Assembly (NCBI GenBank): GCA_963920575.1
Contig: OY986967.1
Coordinates: forward strand, 1,764,527 to 1,828,526
Direction: 5' to 3'
DNA: 64,000 bases
Source: Narthecium ossifragum
Lineage: Eukaryota > Streptophyta > Magnoliopsida > Dioscoreales > Nartheciaceae
Each line of letters opens with the position of its first letter. Position 1 is the first letter of the stretch. Shown piece after piece: positions 40,156 to 52,202 of the stretch. A model generated the notes under the pieces. That model had not been told where the DNA came from. It made no database searches and was given only the letters and a program-made list of their open reading frames with translations. Both the position numbers and the translations under genes were made by a program.

Positions 40156-41744
40156 AATCTGATTGACTTATAGATCAACATCAGCAGCATGCTGCTGCTG
40201 CTTAGCGCTTTCCATGATTCCTAAAGAGATTTTATTATGGATTGAAGTTACTGATTACCAACCTTCACAATATCATGAATATATTCCAAACTTCATGAAT
40301 CATGCTGCATGCTAGCTTGTTTAGTAAAAGATATAAAAAAAAGAAGGAAAAGTTCATCTGATAATTAAATATATATTGAGCTGATCATGCATGCATGTTT
40401 TTTATGAGACACTTATTTAGTTGTAGTGGATACAGTAGAATTAACATCTCAGGTTAGGTGGCATGTCAAAAGAGCATGCATATATGTATATAGTTTTTCA
40501 GAGTTATTGAGACCAATCGAAAGCCTGTTCTTGTACATTAATAATTTGATCACAGCTATATTTTATATATACATATAGTAGTACGTATTCTGTTTAGTTT
40601 TACTAATTAATCAAACAAGATAGATATATAGGTAGAGAGAGATTGCTTTCATATGTTTTCTCTCTAACAACCCTTCAACCACTTCAGCAATTTAGTCTTA
40701 TTGGGCCCATGGAAACACTGCTTTCATATGTCTTCAAAGGTTCAAACCGACCAGCCAATGCTATGAGTTCTTATAGGATATGACCTTCATGTTGATGTGC
40801 ATCTCAACATCAAACAACTTTCCTATTTTATATATGTATATCAAGTTCTAGATGCAGGAGAAATAGCTGCATCGAAGCACTTTGGTATGAACCGTATCCA
40901 CCTTTCCGAGAAGTCTGAACTTGCCAAAGTCTTTGCTTGTGATCTCAGATTGTTTGGAACAAGGGAACAAAGAAATTAATGCATGCCTTCAATTAACAAA
41001 GGTTAAAAGGTTATTGTGATGAATTTTTCTGTTCTAGCTATCATCATTCATCGAAGAAGAAATATTTTTTATGGTTAATCTCCGAATGCCTGTGTAGGTG
41101 TTTAGATTCTGTAAATTTGTGCATGATTTAATCTTTCTAACATCTTTTGTGTTCTTGTTTGGTGCTTTAAGGAATGAGTGGAAGGAAAGTTAGAAGATAA
41201 GATGGGATTCTAAAATATTCAAGGAATGTGAACAAATCAGGGACAATCTTCTTCTTTAGCTTTACTATATTACACTCTCTTGTCTTTAAGTGGTTTCACA
41301 TTTCTCCCTTAAAGTTGATCCTTGAGCTTAGAAAAAAAAAAAGATAGGATGGGATAAATGTATGTTTCCACTACGTACTTGTCCAATAGCATAGAACACC
41401 TTTAGCCAACAATTGAATTTTCCTAATAATTGTGTTTTAGTAAGAGTTTTTTTTGTTGCCGTTCTCTTAAATGCATGTGCTACAACAAGAAGATGGGAAC
41501 AAAAGGTTATAAAGGGAGTGCCTCAATTTAAGGAAATTGCCTTAATTTGTAAGATGACAATGTTTTTTGAAAAGCTATCATGTGATTTCATTAATGTGTT
41601 TATGTTCTCCATAAAGTATGTCAGGTATGGCCTGACTCGATACATATCCAAACTAGCTTCCATAAAAAATCTACAAATGTGGCCCGTCCTCAAATATTGT
41701 CTAGACCTTCGAAAAATCTTGAAATCAGATTTATTATTATTATT

Positions 41745-41830
41745 ATTTAATTTTATGAGATAGCCCGAAGGCTGAATTAGTAGAAGAAACTCTATTTACA
41801 TCATACGTTCCAAATAAGAGGTACGTCCCT
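41745..41830 (-). mobile_element. LINE 3' tail fragment
   Basis: TTTTATGAGATAGCCCGAAGGCTGAAT after a T/A-rich run matches the tail word of the LINE fragment at 25047-25070. No coding remains. Confidence 0.5.
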
Positions 41831-44800
41831 CCCGGAACCAAAAGTAATTTCGCTCTGATCATATTAGCTACGTCTTCCCATTACAACATCTCGGGGTATA
41901 ACAAAATAAGACTGATTCAAAAGTTAAAATAGTAACCCATATCTCATTGGCACGAGAGAACGCGAACTTCATATCCATTGTGGTTATGTCCACCTCGTAA
42001 TAATACTCAATTACTCATATACTGATACTTGTCCACTCTCTCGTCATAAATTATCTAATATTAATTGAAGGTCCTAAACTACGTACGTTAAAAATCATTT
42101 AAAAATTCATTCACTTAACTCATAGCATTGTACAAGTACTAGTTATCGATCATGGACTGAATACCATTTTTTTCATGGATCTTTTTGTTCCATTCACACA
42201 AAAAATTATTCAACGTTTTGTTTATATCGTCGAACTTTCCAATTAATTAATTAGTTGGACCAAAATAACTAACGCCAATTTTTTTTAAAAAAAAACGAAC
42301 TTTTCTTTTATGATTATATGGGAAAATCAAGGGGAAAAAAAAAACCCAGAGTATCCAAGATCTTATTTGACTTTTTCAGATCATCTGAGATCCCAGACAC
42401 AAGGTCAAAAGGCTGACAACAATAGCCATGGTGACATGGTCCCCTTTCCGTAATCAATAGACTTTTTTGCACTCAGTCAATGTTGGCAAAGTCTTGTGGA
42501 CGTATGGAACTAACTGCTAATATATACTTTTGGGTGTCTGATTTATGTGACCTTTTTCACCTGGCAAAATTTCCAATGTTATTTCGGGCATATATATATA
42601 TATATGGGTGTCAGTAGTCTCATTCAAATAGCCAGTATGTAAAAGTTCCAAGTTGCACAAGCGTCAGCAGTTCAATGAGCAAGTTTGACTCTTTAGTCAT
42701 AACGTGAAATTTACACAAGCATATGTTGAGATGACGTACTATTATATGTATATATTTCCAGAAACGTACGTAACTTGGAAATCAATCATATATCTCAGGT
42801 TGTTCGATTATGTGAGTCTTGTTGGACGTAATCTGAGGATCATTATAATTATATAAGTCAGAACTTAATTATCAATATTAATTTAATTTCTACCAATTTA
42901 GGATGCCATGCATGTATGAGAAAACAAACAAAAGGGAAATTAAATAGGTGTTACCGTTAACATTAGTTCATAGAACGATTCCTGAATTAAAACCCTAATT
43001 CCCCTCGTTGGTTGTTACATGCATGGCATACAAAATTGATAGATAGATAGATATATGATACCTTAATGATGAGTTAATCACACAGAGAGAAAGATTTGAG
43101 GGTTGACAAAAAGTTGGGGTGGGTGCTAGCTTGGAGACGAAGAAGGGATCAAAAGGTCAGCTGAGGTCACGGGCCGGAGTAGTGGGCCTTTAATTTTTTT
43201 GTGTTATTTTTTAACTCCGGCATTTGCGTGGCATCTCCGTTTGGGAAATACAAAGTTAGGCAAGCTGAGTTCATGTTCGTACATGCATGTTAGAATATAT
43301 CTTGCTCTCTATCGATCATTTCCGAATAATTATCTCCAAAGCAACAATCATGAAATTAATTTGATCACCCTCTTATTATAGTCAACATTATTTCATTTCT
43401 TTCCTTGATTATTATAGCAGATAAACACACTCACTCGATCTCAAGTTGATCTATATTATCTCCAAAGCAAAACGACTATCTCTTAATTTTTTAATTTTTT
43501 AATTTTTTATTTATTTTTTTAAAAAATTTTTAGGAGTTAAGCAGAAGCTACAGACCAGGTTATCTTCAGACCAACTGCAACTCGGCTATTGCTTCGCCAT
43601 CCTTTAATTTTTATATGTAGCTCGGAAACTTTCTCCAATATATATAGACAGGAGATAACTAAGAGGAAGCATATCATATTCATGTCTCGCTAGGTGTAGT
43701 AGTCGTGGAGAAAGCTTGTACTTTATAGGGAGGCTGCTAATTAACTCAATCCCTTCTATCTTTCAAATGCTAAACTCCAATTTAGGTTCATAAAATGCTC
43801 TAATGATTCCCCAATCCCCCTCTCTTTTCTATAACAATGGGTTTAAATATGCTTATCCCCACCAGCTTTCTCTCAAATTTTAAGTGTGGTCATGAATGCT
43901 GATGAGATGCATTCCCTGTGAGATTCTAAAGACAAGACGAGGACAAACACAAGAGAAGCCACATCCCAGTCTCTCTACTTTTCTTACTAAATTCTAGCTT
44001 TGTGGGAGTGAGGGCCTCCCTCTCCCTCACTTATAGTTTTTCCTCCACCTTTTTGTGGGCAAAACCAAGGTCAATGCCAGGTTTTCTCATCTCTCTCTTT
44101 GAAGCCTTTTGTAATCCCAACACCTTCCCTTTGGTTTTTCTACTCTTGTTCTTAAACTAATGCAGCCACTTGTCCTTCAAACAGTATGACCAATCTTTTC
44201 TTATATCCTCCTAGCTCTCACTTTGTATACTACTCATGTTTGTGATAATAGTAATCTAATATAGCTGCCAAATCACCAGGATATATAGTCTTGTGAGATG
44301 GTTGATCATTGATTCATTATTGTCTACAATAGGGGTTGTTGGGTTTCCATTGAGGAAAAGAGAGTTCTTTGCTTGTTTGACTTCTAAGTTCCATCAGTAC
44401 GTAGTATACTTAGAATATAGAAAGAGATATTGGATGCATAGTGCCTTAAGGTATCCAGGCTAACTAATCCATATTCACACTAACCTCTTCTTCTTCTTCT
44501 TCCTTGCAGAGCCTGGTGACTGACTAGGTAGTCTTGATTTGTTTCTTCTTATAAGGTATAATATCTGATGGTACACTACTAGCATGCATGATTGGCTTCA
44601 TATTCTCATTCTCATAAGCTTCTAGAAATTAAATGGCGACTTTGATAAATTATATATGAAGAGTGAGTCATAGAGTTCATATTGAATATATATAGCTGAT
44701 GATATGCATAATATATAAAATGCCAAGCAGCAAACATATTTTATCAAGGGAGAAGAAGTCTCTTCCTTAGTCCAATGTAGCCCAATTATTGACCTTGATA

Positions 44801-45523
44801 ATTTAGAATTAAATATGCATACGTTCTCGGTCAGCTAGTTAATTAATTTAGCCTATATATATGCACGGAAATGTTTGTGGAGTAATTAAATGCTAGAAAC
44901 AATTATAACAACATCTGTATGGGATATCGATTCATGATCCAAAACTTCAATGAGATGAAACTGATGTTGCATAATTAAGAACAAGTAAAGCAGTTCTAAC
45001 AATCGAAATTTCCATGCAACAAAGTTATCGATCGCCATGCTAGCTGATCTTGAGCTATATCTCTAATTGCTCCTCTAGTGATTACAAATTACTTAAAGAG
45101 TAGTGTATATAAGTGGGAATCCAAGAATATATGATGACTAGTATATGAGTCTTGCAATTAAGCTTGTAATGAGAGACGTGGCCGCTGTACTAGATGAAGC
45201 CGTGATGTTAGGTCATGAGGGCAGGACCCAAGCAGCCAGCCAGCACTCAGGTGGAAAGCAGACCCTGGTGGTGGACTTTGTCTCTCACCTATGAGATTTC
45301 AAATCTCTTAAACAAATGCCAAAAAGTAAGGCAATAAGGAAAAGCCATGCATTGAAAGGATGAGAGAGAGAGAGAGAGAGAAGGAAGGGAGAGAGATGAC
45401 TTGATCTAAAGAGAGGAGAAAGGATAACAAAAACCCTAGAAATGTTGAAGATGAGAGGCTTTGAAGTCCCATCTTAAGCATCACATCACATCACCACCCC
45501 CTCTTTTCTCTCCAGGTGTCTTC

Positions 45524-45531
45524 CTATAAAG
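45524..45531 (+). promoter_or_regulatory. TATA box of the R2R3-MYB gene
   Basis: CTATAAAG, 130 bp before the MYB start codon, with a plausible leader between. Inferred from position and motif. Confidence 0.55.
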
Positions 45532-45602
45532 CTAGGCCATACCTCTCCCTGAGAACGCCATCTCCTTCTCCCTCCTGCACTCATAAGTCTCATCATCAGT
45601 TG

Positions 45603-45604
<2 letters not shown>

Positions 45605-45651
<47 letters not shown>

Positions 45652-45652
45652 A
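45605..45652. repeat. (GA)n tract in MYB leader
   Basis: About twenty GA units ending directly before the MYB ATG at 45654. A shorter GA run lies at 45363-45381. Such tracts can bind GAGA-binding (BBR/BPC) proteins in plants, which is inference here. Confidence 0.9.
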
Positions 45653-45653
45653 G

Positions 45654-47149
45654 ATGGGGAGAGCACCTTGCTGTGACAAGAGCAACGTGAAGAAGGGCCC
45701 ATGGGCTCCTGAGGAGGATGCAAAGCTGAAGGCATACATAGAGGAGCATGGGACTGGTGGCAACTGGATTGCTCTACCCCAAAAGATTGGTAATTAGCTA
45801 GCTATATGCATGCCACCCTTCTCCTCCTTAATCTGGTGTGTCTTGCCAGCCTCATCATGATGTAGAAAAAGCTTACTTAGATCCATGTTTCATTCTATGA
45901 GAAAAAGATTGAGTTGCAAAGAGATTGCTGGAATTCTTGAACCATGTTAATAATTTCCATATTGTAGCTATTTTCCCGATGATCTAGTCTTGTGGGTTTC
46001 CTTTTTTTTTTCTCCCAGATTGTGGTTCTTTTATTCCCAGATTATGAATGAAAACCATCAAAATTTGATTGGAGATATCTTTATTTGCAGGGCTGAAGAG
46101 ATGTGGGAAGAGCTGCAGACTGAGATGGCTGAATTACCTGAGGCCCAACATCAAGCATGGTGGCTTCTCAGAAGAAGAAGATCACATCATCTGCAGCCTC
46201 TACATAAGTATTGGGAGCAGGTATATAGTCCTCTAGCCAGCCTGTGATTAATTTCATATTGTCCCTTGCTTAGACTCCTTCATCTCCATATAGCCTAGCT
46301 TGATAATGATGACAGTGATGGCCTATTTAGATCTGAAACTTTTGATTATGTATTAGGTGGTCAATAATTGCAGCACAGTTGCCTGGAAGAACAGATAATG
46401 ATATCAAGAACTACTGGAACACCAGATTGAAGAAGAAACTACTCGGCAAGCGCAGGGAGAGTGCATCTCAATCTCGTCGCCTATCTGGGGATCAGGAAGC
46501 TAATGGTATGACCACCACTGGTTCATCATCATCTTCTCATGCCTTGAGTGCATCGGCCCTCGAAAGGATGCAGCTTCACATGCAGCTCCAAGCCATCAAC
46601 GATCCTTTTGCCTTCTACAACCAACCTGCACTGTGGCCTAAGCTCCATCCCCTTGGCGAGCGGTTCTTCCACAGCCAGCAGACTGCAGGTGCCATGACCG
46701 CTAGCGCTGCTGCACATACCGAGCAGATCCCAGATACTGCTGCTCAGATCGATCCGTCTCATCAAAACATGCCCATGAAGTCCATGGCGCCGAATTCCAG
46801 GAATGTTATTCCGCAAGAGGAATTTAGTCAGAATTCCAATATAGAGTTTTCTTCGCCTTCCATGGAGCACGCGAACTCGAGCTTCAATTCGGTGGCGGCT
46901 GGGCTGCAAGCCGAGCTCCATGGCTTGCTTTACACTAAGAATGGGAGCCACATCAGCGGACAAGATCTGGATCATGAGCTGAGTGCATTGGACTGTTTCA
47001 AGGAGATGAATGATGGAAGAGATGGTTTCAATTGGTGGGCAAACAATGGTTTTGAATTAGATAAGTCATCGGCAAGTTCTTGGGACTCGACTTCTGCTCT
47101 CCAACCTGATGCGATGCTAAATGAGTATGTTTTAGGTTATGATCTATAA
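45654..47149 (+). CDS. R2R3-MYB transcription factor, RAX/MYB36 type (subgroup 14)
   Basis: Three coding exons: 45654-45789, 46091-46220, 46357-47149, in phase, 352 residues. The amino end [20 protein letters not shown] begins R2. The joined exons give [20 protein letters not shown], then [20 protein letters not shown], the signature of the RAX/MYB36/MYB37 group (subgroup 14). R3 ends [20 protein letters not shown]. Family members set axillary meristems or endodermal Casparian strip formation (established knowledge); which role applies here is not shown. The carboxy half (about 120-352) is Ser/Gln/Asn-rich and ends in an acidic stretch, as in activation regions. Exon junctions sit at the two positions normal for R2R3-MYB genes. 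Confidence 0.95.
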
Positions 47150-47948
47150 TTCCCATAGAGATGATGAGATCACTCAGAAGTTGAGAGCATAAGTTAATGA
47201 TTCTGTAAGGAGTCTAAGAACAATGTTGTAAATATGTGTGAATAATACTGTATCCACTCCTCATCATCATGATACATCACTGTGTCAACAATTATCTGAA
47301 TCTAGGTTCAAAATTTTCTTGCTTTCTAACATATATGCAAAGCTATCAGTTGTTTTAGTACATTAATATAGTTTGAAACAGATACTACTTTGGTTTTTTC
47401 CTGCCAGCATTTCTTTTGGCAGACGTGATTCTTATATCTACTGATCCAAGAGTTCCACCAAGTTAAGGATTCTACTCTTTGGCTTCTACTTCTAGTCACT
47501 TCATGTTCACATGCTTATTTGTGGGGAAGACACAAAGCTAATTGTCTTCTGTAAATAAACAAATGAACTCACTGTGGTTCTCTGCAACTTTGCATGATAT
47601 CTAGGTGTTTGCAGATGATCAACTGTTGTACTTGTTGTGTTGTGCAGTATATTTGTCTGTTTGAACTTCTTCCATGTTGTTAGGTTGGAGTTCTATTGTT
47701 TCCTTTCTTTCCAGATGCCAGCCACATGCATTGTTCTAGTCTTGACCCTTTTAGATGCCAGCTACATTAAGGCTTTAACTCAGAAAATATCTCAAAGAAT
47801 AGAGGCTTAATTCAGTGAGTAGATGCGTTTTGGTTGGTGGAGTTAGCTAGGTACCCAATATAAAGCTTATATGTGAACCAGATTGTTGTAGACTTGTAGC
47901 TATATATTATTTCTCTTGACGAGTTCTGGACATAGTTTGAGCTTGGTA
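47150..47948. other. Intergenic downstream of MYB
   Basis: MYB 3' UTR and spacer. No gene or element recognised. Confidence 0.5.
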
Positions 47949-48489
47949 GTTTATGTTGGAGTTGGCTCAACTTAACCATACCGGGTCGGGTTTGTTATCG
48001 GGTCGGGTTTGTTATCGGGTCGAGTTTGGATTTAATTGTGACCACTTGTAACTCATGTTATATAAAAGCACTCTTTAGAGAAAAAAAATAAAGAGAGTTC
48101 TCATTATTCCCATCATTTGTATGAGTGGGAGAGATTGAGAAGGAAGACCTAGGTTTTAGAGGAAGCTTAGGAGAGATTGAGAGAGGGGTGTTCTTGAGTC
48201 TTGTATGGTTGGAGGAGAAGAAGAAAGTGGTATATTGCCTTGTTCTCTCACCTCATCATAGTGAAGACCCACCGAGCTCCGCTCAATCCGTGGATGTAGC
48301 CCATTTGGGGTGAACCACACAAATCTTTTCTCTTGTGTATGATTGTATGTTGTTGTTCATCTATTTATAGCTATGAGTCTTCTTTCATTATCTATCCATC
48401 AAGTACAAGGTTTTCCGGTAGTCGCTCTTAAGGTATTTGATAGAATTCCTTGGTGAGTTTTGGTGTGCACATAGAGTGCTTACAGTTTA
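47949..48489 (+). mobile_element. Solo Copia-type LTR
   Basis: 531 bp (47954-48484) from TGTTGGAGTTGGCTC to GTGCTTACA, flanked by GTTTA at 47949-47953 and 48485-48489. It has a TATA-like TTATATAAAAGCAC near 48058 and the GTGGATGTAGCC...GGGGTGAACCAC word common in plant Copia LTRs. A short GGGTCGGGTTTGTTATC repeat lies near its left end. Confidence 0.75.
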
Positions 48490-49131
48490 AGACGTGAATC
48501 TAGTGTATTTATGTTGGAGGTGCAAGGAATACATGCTCATCATATCTTCTATATAACAATTATCTTGTAGGTTTAATCATATTTATTGATCACTAGTTAT
48601 CGCAAAAGTTGAGGCTGACAAGAAAAAATGAATTTATCTATTAAACTTATACGCTAATACATCACCGTTGAGCTATATGAATATAAATACTCACTTTGTC
48701 ATCAGCTCAAGTTTTTGGGTTGATTCACGATGTTAATACAGTATCATAGCTGTTGAATTTAATAAGTTTAAAATCCAATAAAACCTAATGTGAGGGTATG
48801 TAGTTTGAACTAAATCTTGGTTGAATTAAATGAGCATGTTAAAACCTACTAGAAGAGAGCCATATGATTTATAGTTTGAACTTAAGTGAGAACTAGAGAG
48901 ACACCATGCATCTTTGGGCTTTCTTTAAAACTTAGACTCCTTCTCCTCGTCTTTGAGTTTTTCTTAGCTTTTTGCAAAACGATGGAATAGGGCGGTTGAT
49001 CCTACAAATGAAATTAGAGAAGAATTAGGAGAACGAGTATCCAATTATTCATGATTTAATGTTCATTTCTGACACAAAATACTAAAGATACTCTTCCAAA
49101 ATACTTCAATAATGATAGTTACCAAGTCTTC

Positions 49132-49174
49132 TTCAATCACCACACACTATATTCACTAAACACTCTAGTCCCTC
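49132..49174 (-). pseudogene. UGT carboxy-terminal remnant
   Basis: The - strand reads EGLECLVNIVCGD-stop; the intact neighbour ends REGLESLVKIVCGD-stop. This is the last 13 codons of a second UGT gene or of the duplicated gene end. Nothing of the rest of that gene remains here. Confidence 0.82.
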
Positions 49175-49231
49175 ACCACACATAGAGTGCTTACAGTTTA
49201 AGACGTGGATCTAGTCATCTAGATGTATTTA

Positions 49232-49472
49232 TGTTGGAGGTGCAAGAAATACATGCTCATCAGATCTTCTATATAACAGTTATCTTGTAGGTTTAATCAT
49301 ATTTATTGATAACTAGTTATCACAAAAAGTTGAGGCTGCCGAGAAAAGATGAATTTATCTATTAAACTTATACGCTAATACATCATCGTCGAGCTATATG
49401 AATATAAATACTCACACTTTTCATCAGCTCAAGTTTTTGGGCTGATTCACGATGTTAATATGGTATCAGAGC
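49232..49472 (+). mobile_element. TRIM-like LTR plus primer binding site
   Basis: TGTTGGAGGTGCAAG starts a 229 bp unit ending GATGTTAATA, followed by TGGTATCAGAGC at 49461-49472, a perfect plant initiator tRNA-Met primer binding site. The other copy of the tandem duplication has the same unit at about 48512-48738 with a mutated site. No coding region follows, so it is a remnant. Confidence 0.6.
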
Positions 49473-49838
49473 TGTTGAATTTAATAGGTTTAAAATCCAA
49501 TAAAACCTAATGTGAGGATATGTAGTATGAACTAAATCTTGATTGGTTGAATAGAAGAGAGCCATATGATCTATAGTTTGAACTTAAGTGAGAATTAGAG
49601 AAAGACCATGCGTATTTGGGCTTTCCTTAAAACTTAGACTTGCAAAACGATGGAATAGGACGACCGATCCTCTAAACCCCAAACCCTCATATAAAAGGAA
49701 CGACTGGGATGGAAAAAAAAATTAAATTAGAAAAGAATTAGGAAAACGAGTATCCAATTATTCCTGATTTAATGTTCATTTCTAACACAAAATACTAAAG
49801 ATACTCTTCTAAAATACTTGAATAATGCTAAATGTTCT

Positions 49839-52202
49839 TCAATCACCACACACTATCTTCACCAAAGACTCTAGCCCCTCTCTGGAGCTCCCGCCAGGCC
49901 CAATCGCCACCATAAGCTTCTCCTTGAGCTCAGCCGCTCTCCTCCTCATCACCCTCCCCTCCTCTCCCCTCACCACCAGCTGCAAAGCCTCCGCCACCGC
50001 CTCCTTGCTCGCGAACCCTCCTTCCAGTCCCACTCCTACACCCCAGACAACCGACACCGTCCTCGCCCCTATCCGCTGGTCGCCGAAGAACGGCCGGCTT
50101 ATCATCGGCACACCTCCGGCCATGCTCTCTGTCACAGAGTTCCATCCGTTGTGCGTCACGAACACGCCGACGGCCGCGTGACTCAGAACTCGCGCTTGTG
50201 GCGCCCATGGCACGACGAGGCCTCGGTCTTTGGTGCGATCCAGGAACCCTGCAGCCAGGCTCTCCTTGGCTTTATCCTTCATCGACCAGAGGAAGGGGAT
50301 ACCGCTCGCCTCAAGGCCGTCGGCCAGTGCTGCTATCTCCAGCGGCGGAGGGGACAACATCGTGCCGAAGCTGATGTAAGCCACCGAGGCGGTGGGTTGT
50401 CCGTCGAGCCATGAAAGGCAGCCGTAGGTATCGTGCCAGGCGGCCGGCGGAGTGGACAGCAGGCTGAATGGGCCTAAGGCGATGGAGTTCTTGAACTTGG
50501 CTTTGAAGTCGGAGTCGAGGAGAGGATCGAGGCCCTCAAAGGTGTTGTGCCCGACAGCTACGGCACCGGGGAGCACTCCGGCCATGCGGTGGAGGAGGCG
50601 GGGGATGACGGACTCCAGGTCGCCGGACACGATGCCTTCGGGCAGGTCGCGGACGCGCATGGCCGACATTCCTGGTATGAAGTGGAGGCGCTCCTCTCCT
50701 CGCGCGGAGAGGACTTCATCATTTTGATCAACAAAACAGCAGCAGCATGAGTTTTTTTTTTTTTTTTCTTTTTCTTAACACAAACAATACTCTCTCAAAT
50801 TTCATTACTGTCCTAAACAAACAAGTCCAAATTTCATTACATTAGCCAATTTCCAGAGCATAGCTTTCAAAGCACTTGGTTTATAGGACTGTTTCAATGT
50901 GGGCCTAGCAACAATAGATGACATTTGTCTCAAGCGACCAGGTCATGTGCCCCATATTGAAACCGTTTTATAAGTTGAGAACAAGGGGGTGTTTGGTGTG
51001 TGCTTGGCTTATTCCGGGTCTAACGGGGGTTAAGGGATTTTGGGGTTAGCTTTATTTCAGGTTAAAGGGGTTAAGGAATGGGGATAGAAAAAATAGAATA
51101 GTAGGTGGAATAGGGATAAAGTAGTAATGATTACTTTTAGATCTCGTTTGGTGCTGGGATAACTTTATTCTGGTTAAGGGACTTTATTTTCGGTTTTGGG
51201 AATAACTTTGTAATGATTATTTGAAATAAGGAAAAAGTAAAGTGGAGAATGTAAATAACTTTGTAATGATTACTTTGAATAAGAAAAAATGTTTGGGGAT
51301 AAAGTGTGAAATAAGTAATGGATTCGAGAATATTCTAGGAATATTCCCTCCCTTAACTTAGGTTAAGGGTTATTCCCGTTTGGTATTTCCGTACCAAACG
51401 GGGCCTTAGTGTATGGAGATAAGGGCCTCCTTAACCCATACCAAACAGAGCCTAAAACACAATAAAATTGGGCCTATTTTACCAATTACTAAAGTGCTTT
51501 TTTAGCCAATGTTTAATCCGCTTGAAATTTGTGGTAATTGGTGATTTAACAATGAAATAGGGAGGAAATAAAAATCTCAACCCCATACTATTGTTTAATA
51601 TCGTGCCGGAGTAGCAGCCCGACCTCTACCTGGACCAGCCCAAATAGCGTCCAGTTCGATGAGGCCCATTGACATCGTTGTATTGTGAGATGCATACCTT
51701 GTTCCCCAACTCCGATCTCCTTGCGGATCAGGTCCGTATAGAGATGGGCCGAAAGCCCACCAGGAGCACACGTCCAGATCGGGACCCACGTCACGCCCAC
51801 CTCCCCCGCCACCTCCCCCGCCATCCACACGAACGCGTCGCCCACCAGGCTCCGCACCACCGCGCCACCAGCCGCGCCCTCCGCGTCCTTCAGCCCACTC
51901 CGGATGCTGTCCGGCGCCGACGCCAGGAACGCCCCGATCTGCTCCTGGATGCCACCCGGACCCGGACGCGTCACGTAGCCCTCGGGCAGGCCGTCGGCGA
52001 TGGGTACCAGGAGGAGGTTGGGGGGCCCGGGGGCGCCGAGGGAGGCGAGGGAGGTGGCGGTGCTCAGGAATGAGAATGTGGCCTGCGGGGCGGAGGCCGC
52101 GAGCGCGCGCGCCAGGAAAAGCATTGAGGAGTTGTGCGAGGCGAAGGGAAATGGGAGCACCGCCACGTGCCGGCGGGCTTCGGCTTCTCCGGCGGAGCTC
52201 AT
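49839..52202 (-). CDS. UDP-glycosyltransferase, UGT78-like (flavonoid/anthocyanidin 3-O-)
   Basis: Two exons: 51698-52202 and 49839-50713, joined in phase (Gly codon split GTC gives Val169), 459 residues. I chose the ATG at 52202 (MSSAGEAEARRH), since the upstream ATG would add an unusual extension. The acceptor catalytic His is His23 in LPFPFASHNSS. The donor-binding PSPG box runs 338-381 from WAPQARVLSHAAVGVFVTHN to FFGDQ, with the final Gln typical of UDP-glucose users. Overall layout (SYRVRDL-like MRVRDLPEGIVSGD, single intron) fits the Bz1/UGT78 group that glucosylates anthocyanidins and flavonols. The exact substrate is inferred. The intron (984 bp) holds a MITE inside another MITE. The gene end is tandemly duplicated downstream. 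Confidence 0.9.
50985..51454. mobile_element. Nested MITEs in the UGT intron
   Basis: The outer element (about 50985-51454) has ends GGGGGTGTTTGGT and ACCAAACAGAGCC. Inside it sits a 267 bp MITE (51140-51406) with ends GATCTCGTTTGGT and ACCAAACGGGGCC and TTA on both sides (51137-51139, 51407-51409), the Harbinger/Tourist target. A related inverted copy is at about 61589-61853. Confidence 0.82.

Larger units (their letters stand above)
38848..45365. other. Long gene-poor stretch
   Basis: No gene is supported over about 6.5 kb. It holds a 190 bp tandem duplication (39776-40155), a LINE tail fragment near 41745-41810, AT-rich runs (43480-43530), and toward the right the upstream region of the MYB gene. 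The 116-residue open frame at 41413-41763 has no recognisable domain and poor codon character. Confidence 0.5.
48468..49880. repeat. 711 bp tandem segmental duplication carrying a UGT tail
   Basis: Copy 1 (48468-49178) and copy 2 (49179 to about 49880) match over their length, starting CACATAGAGTGCTTACAGTT. Each contains a TRIM-like LTR with primer-binding-site-like sequence, and each ends in the last codons of a UGT on the - strand. In copy 2 this is the end of the intact UGT gene. Copy 2 also starts with the final 17 bases of the Copia LTR, so the duplication came after that insertion. Confidence 0.85.

Noticed and set aside
41413..41763. 116-codon + strand open frame
   Set aside because: No recognisable domain, AT-rich codon use, runs into a LINE tail; no splice partners found.
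49825..50750. Long + strand frames opposite the UGT
   Set aside because: Shadows of a GC-rich exon; the - strand frame has the PSPG box and correct splice phase.
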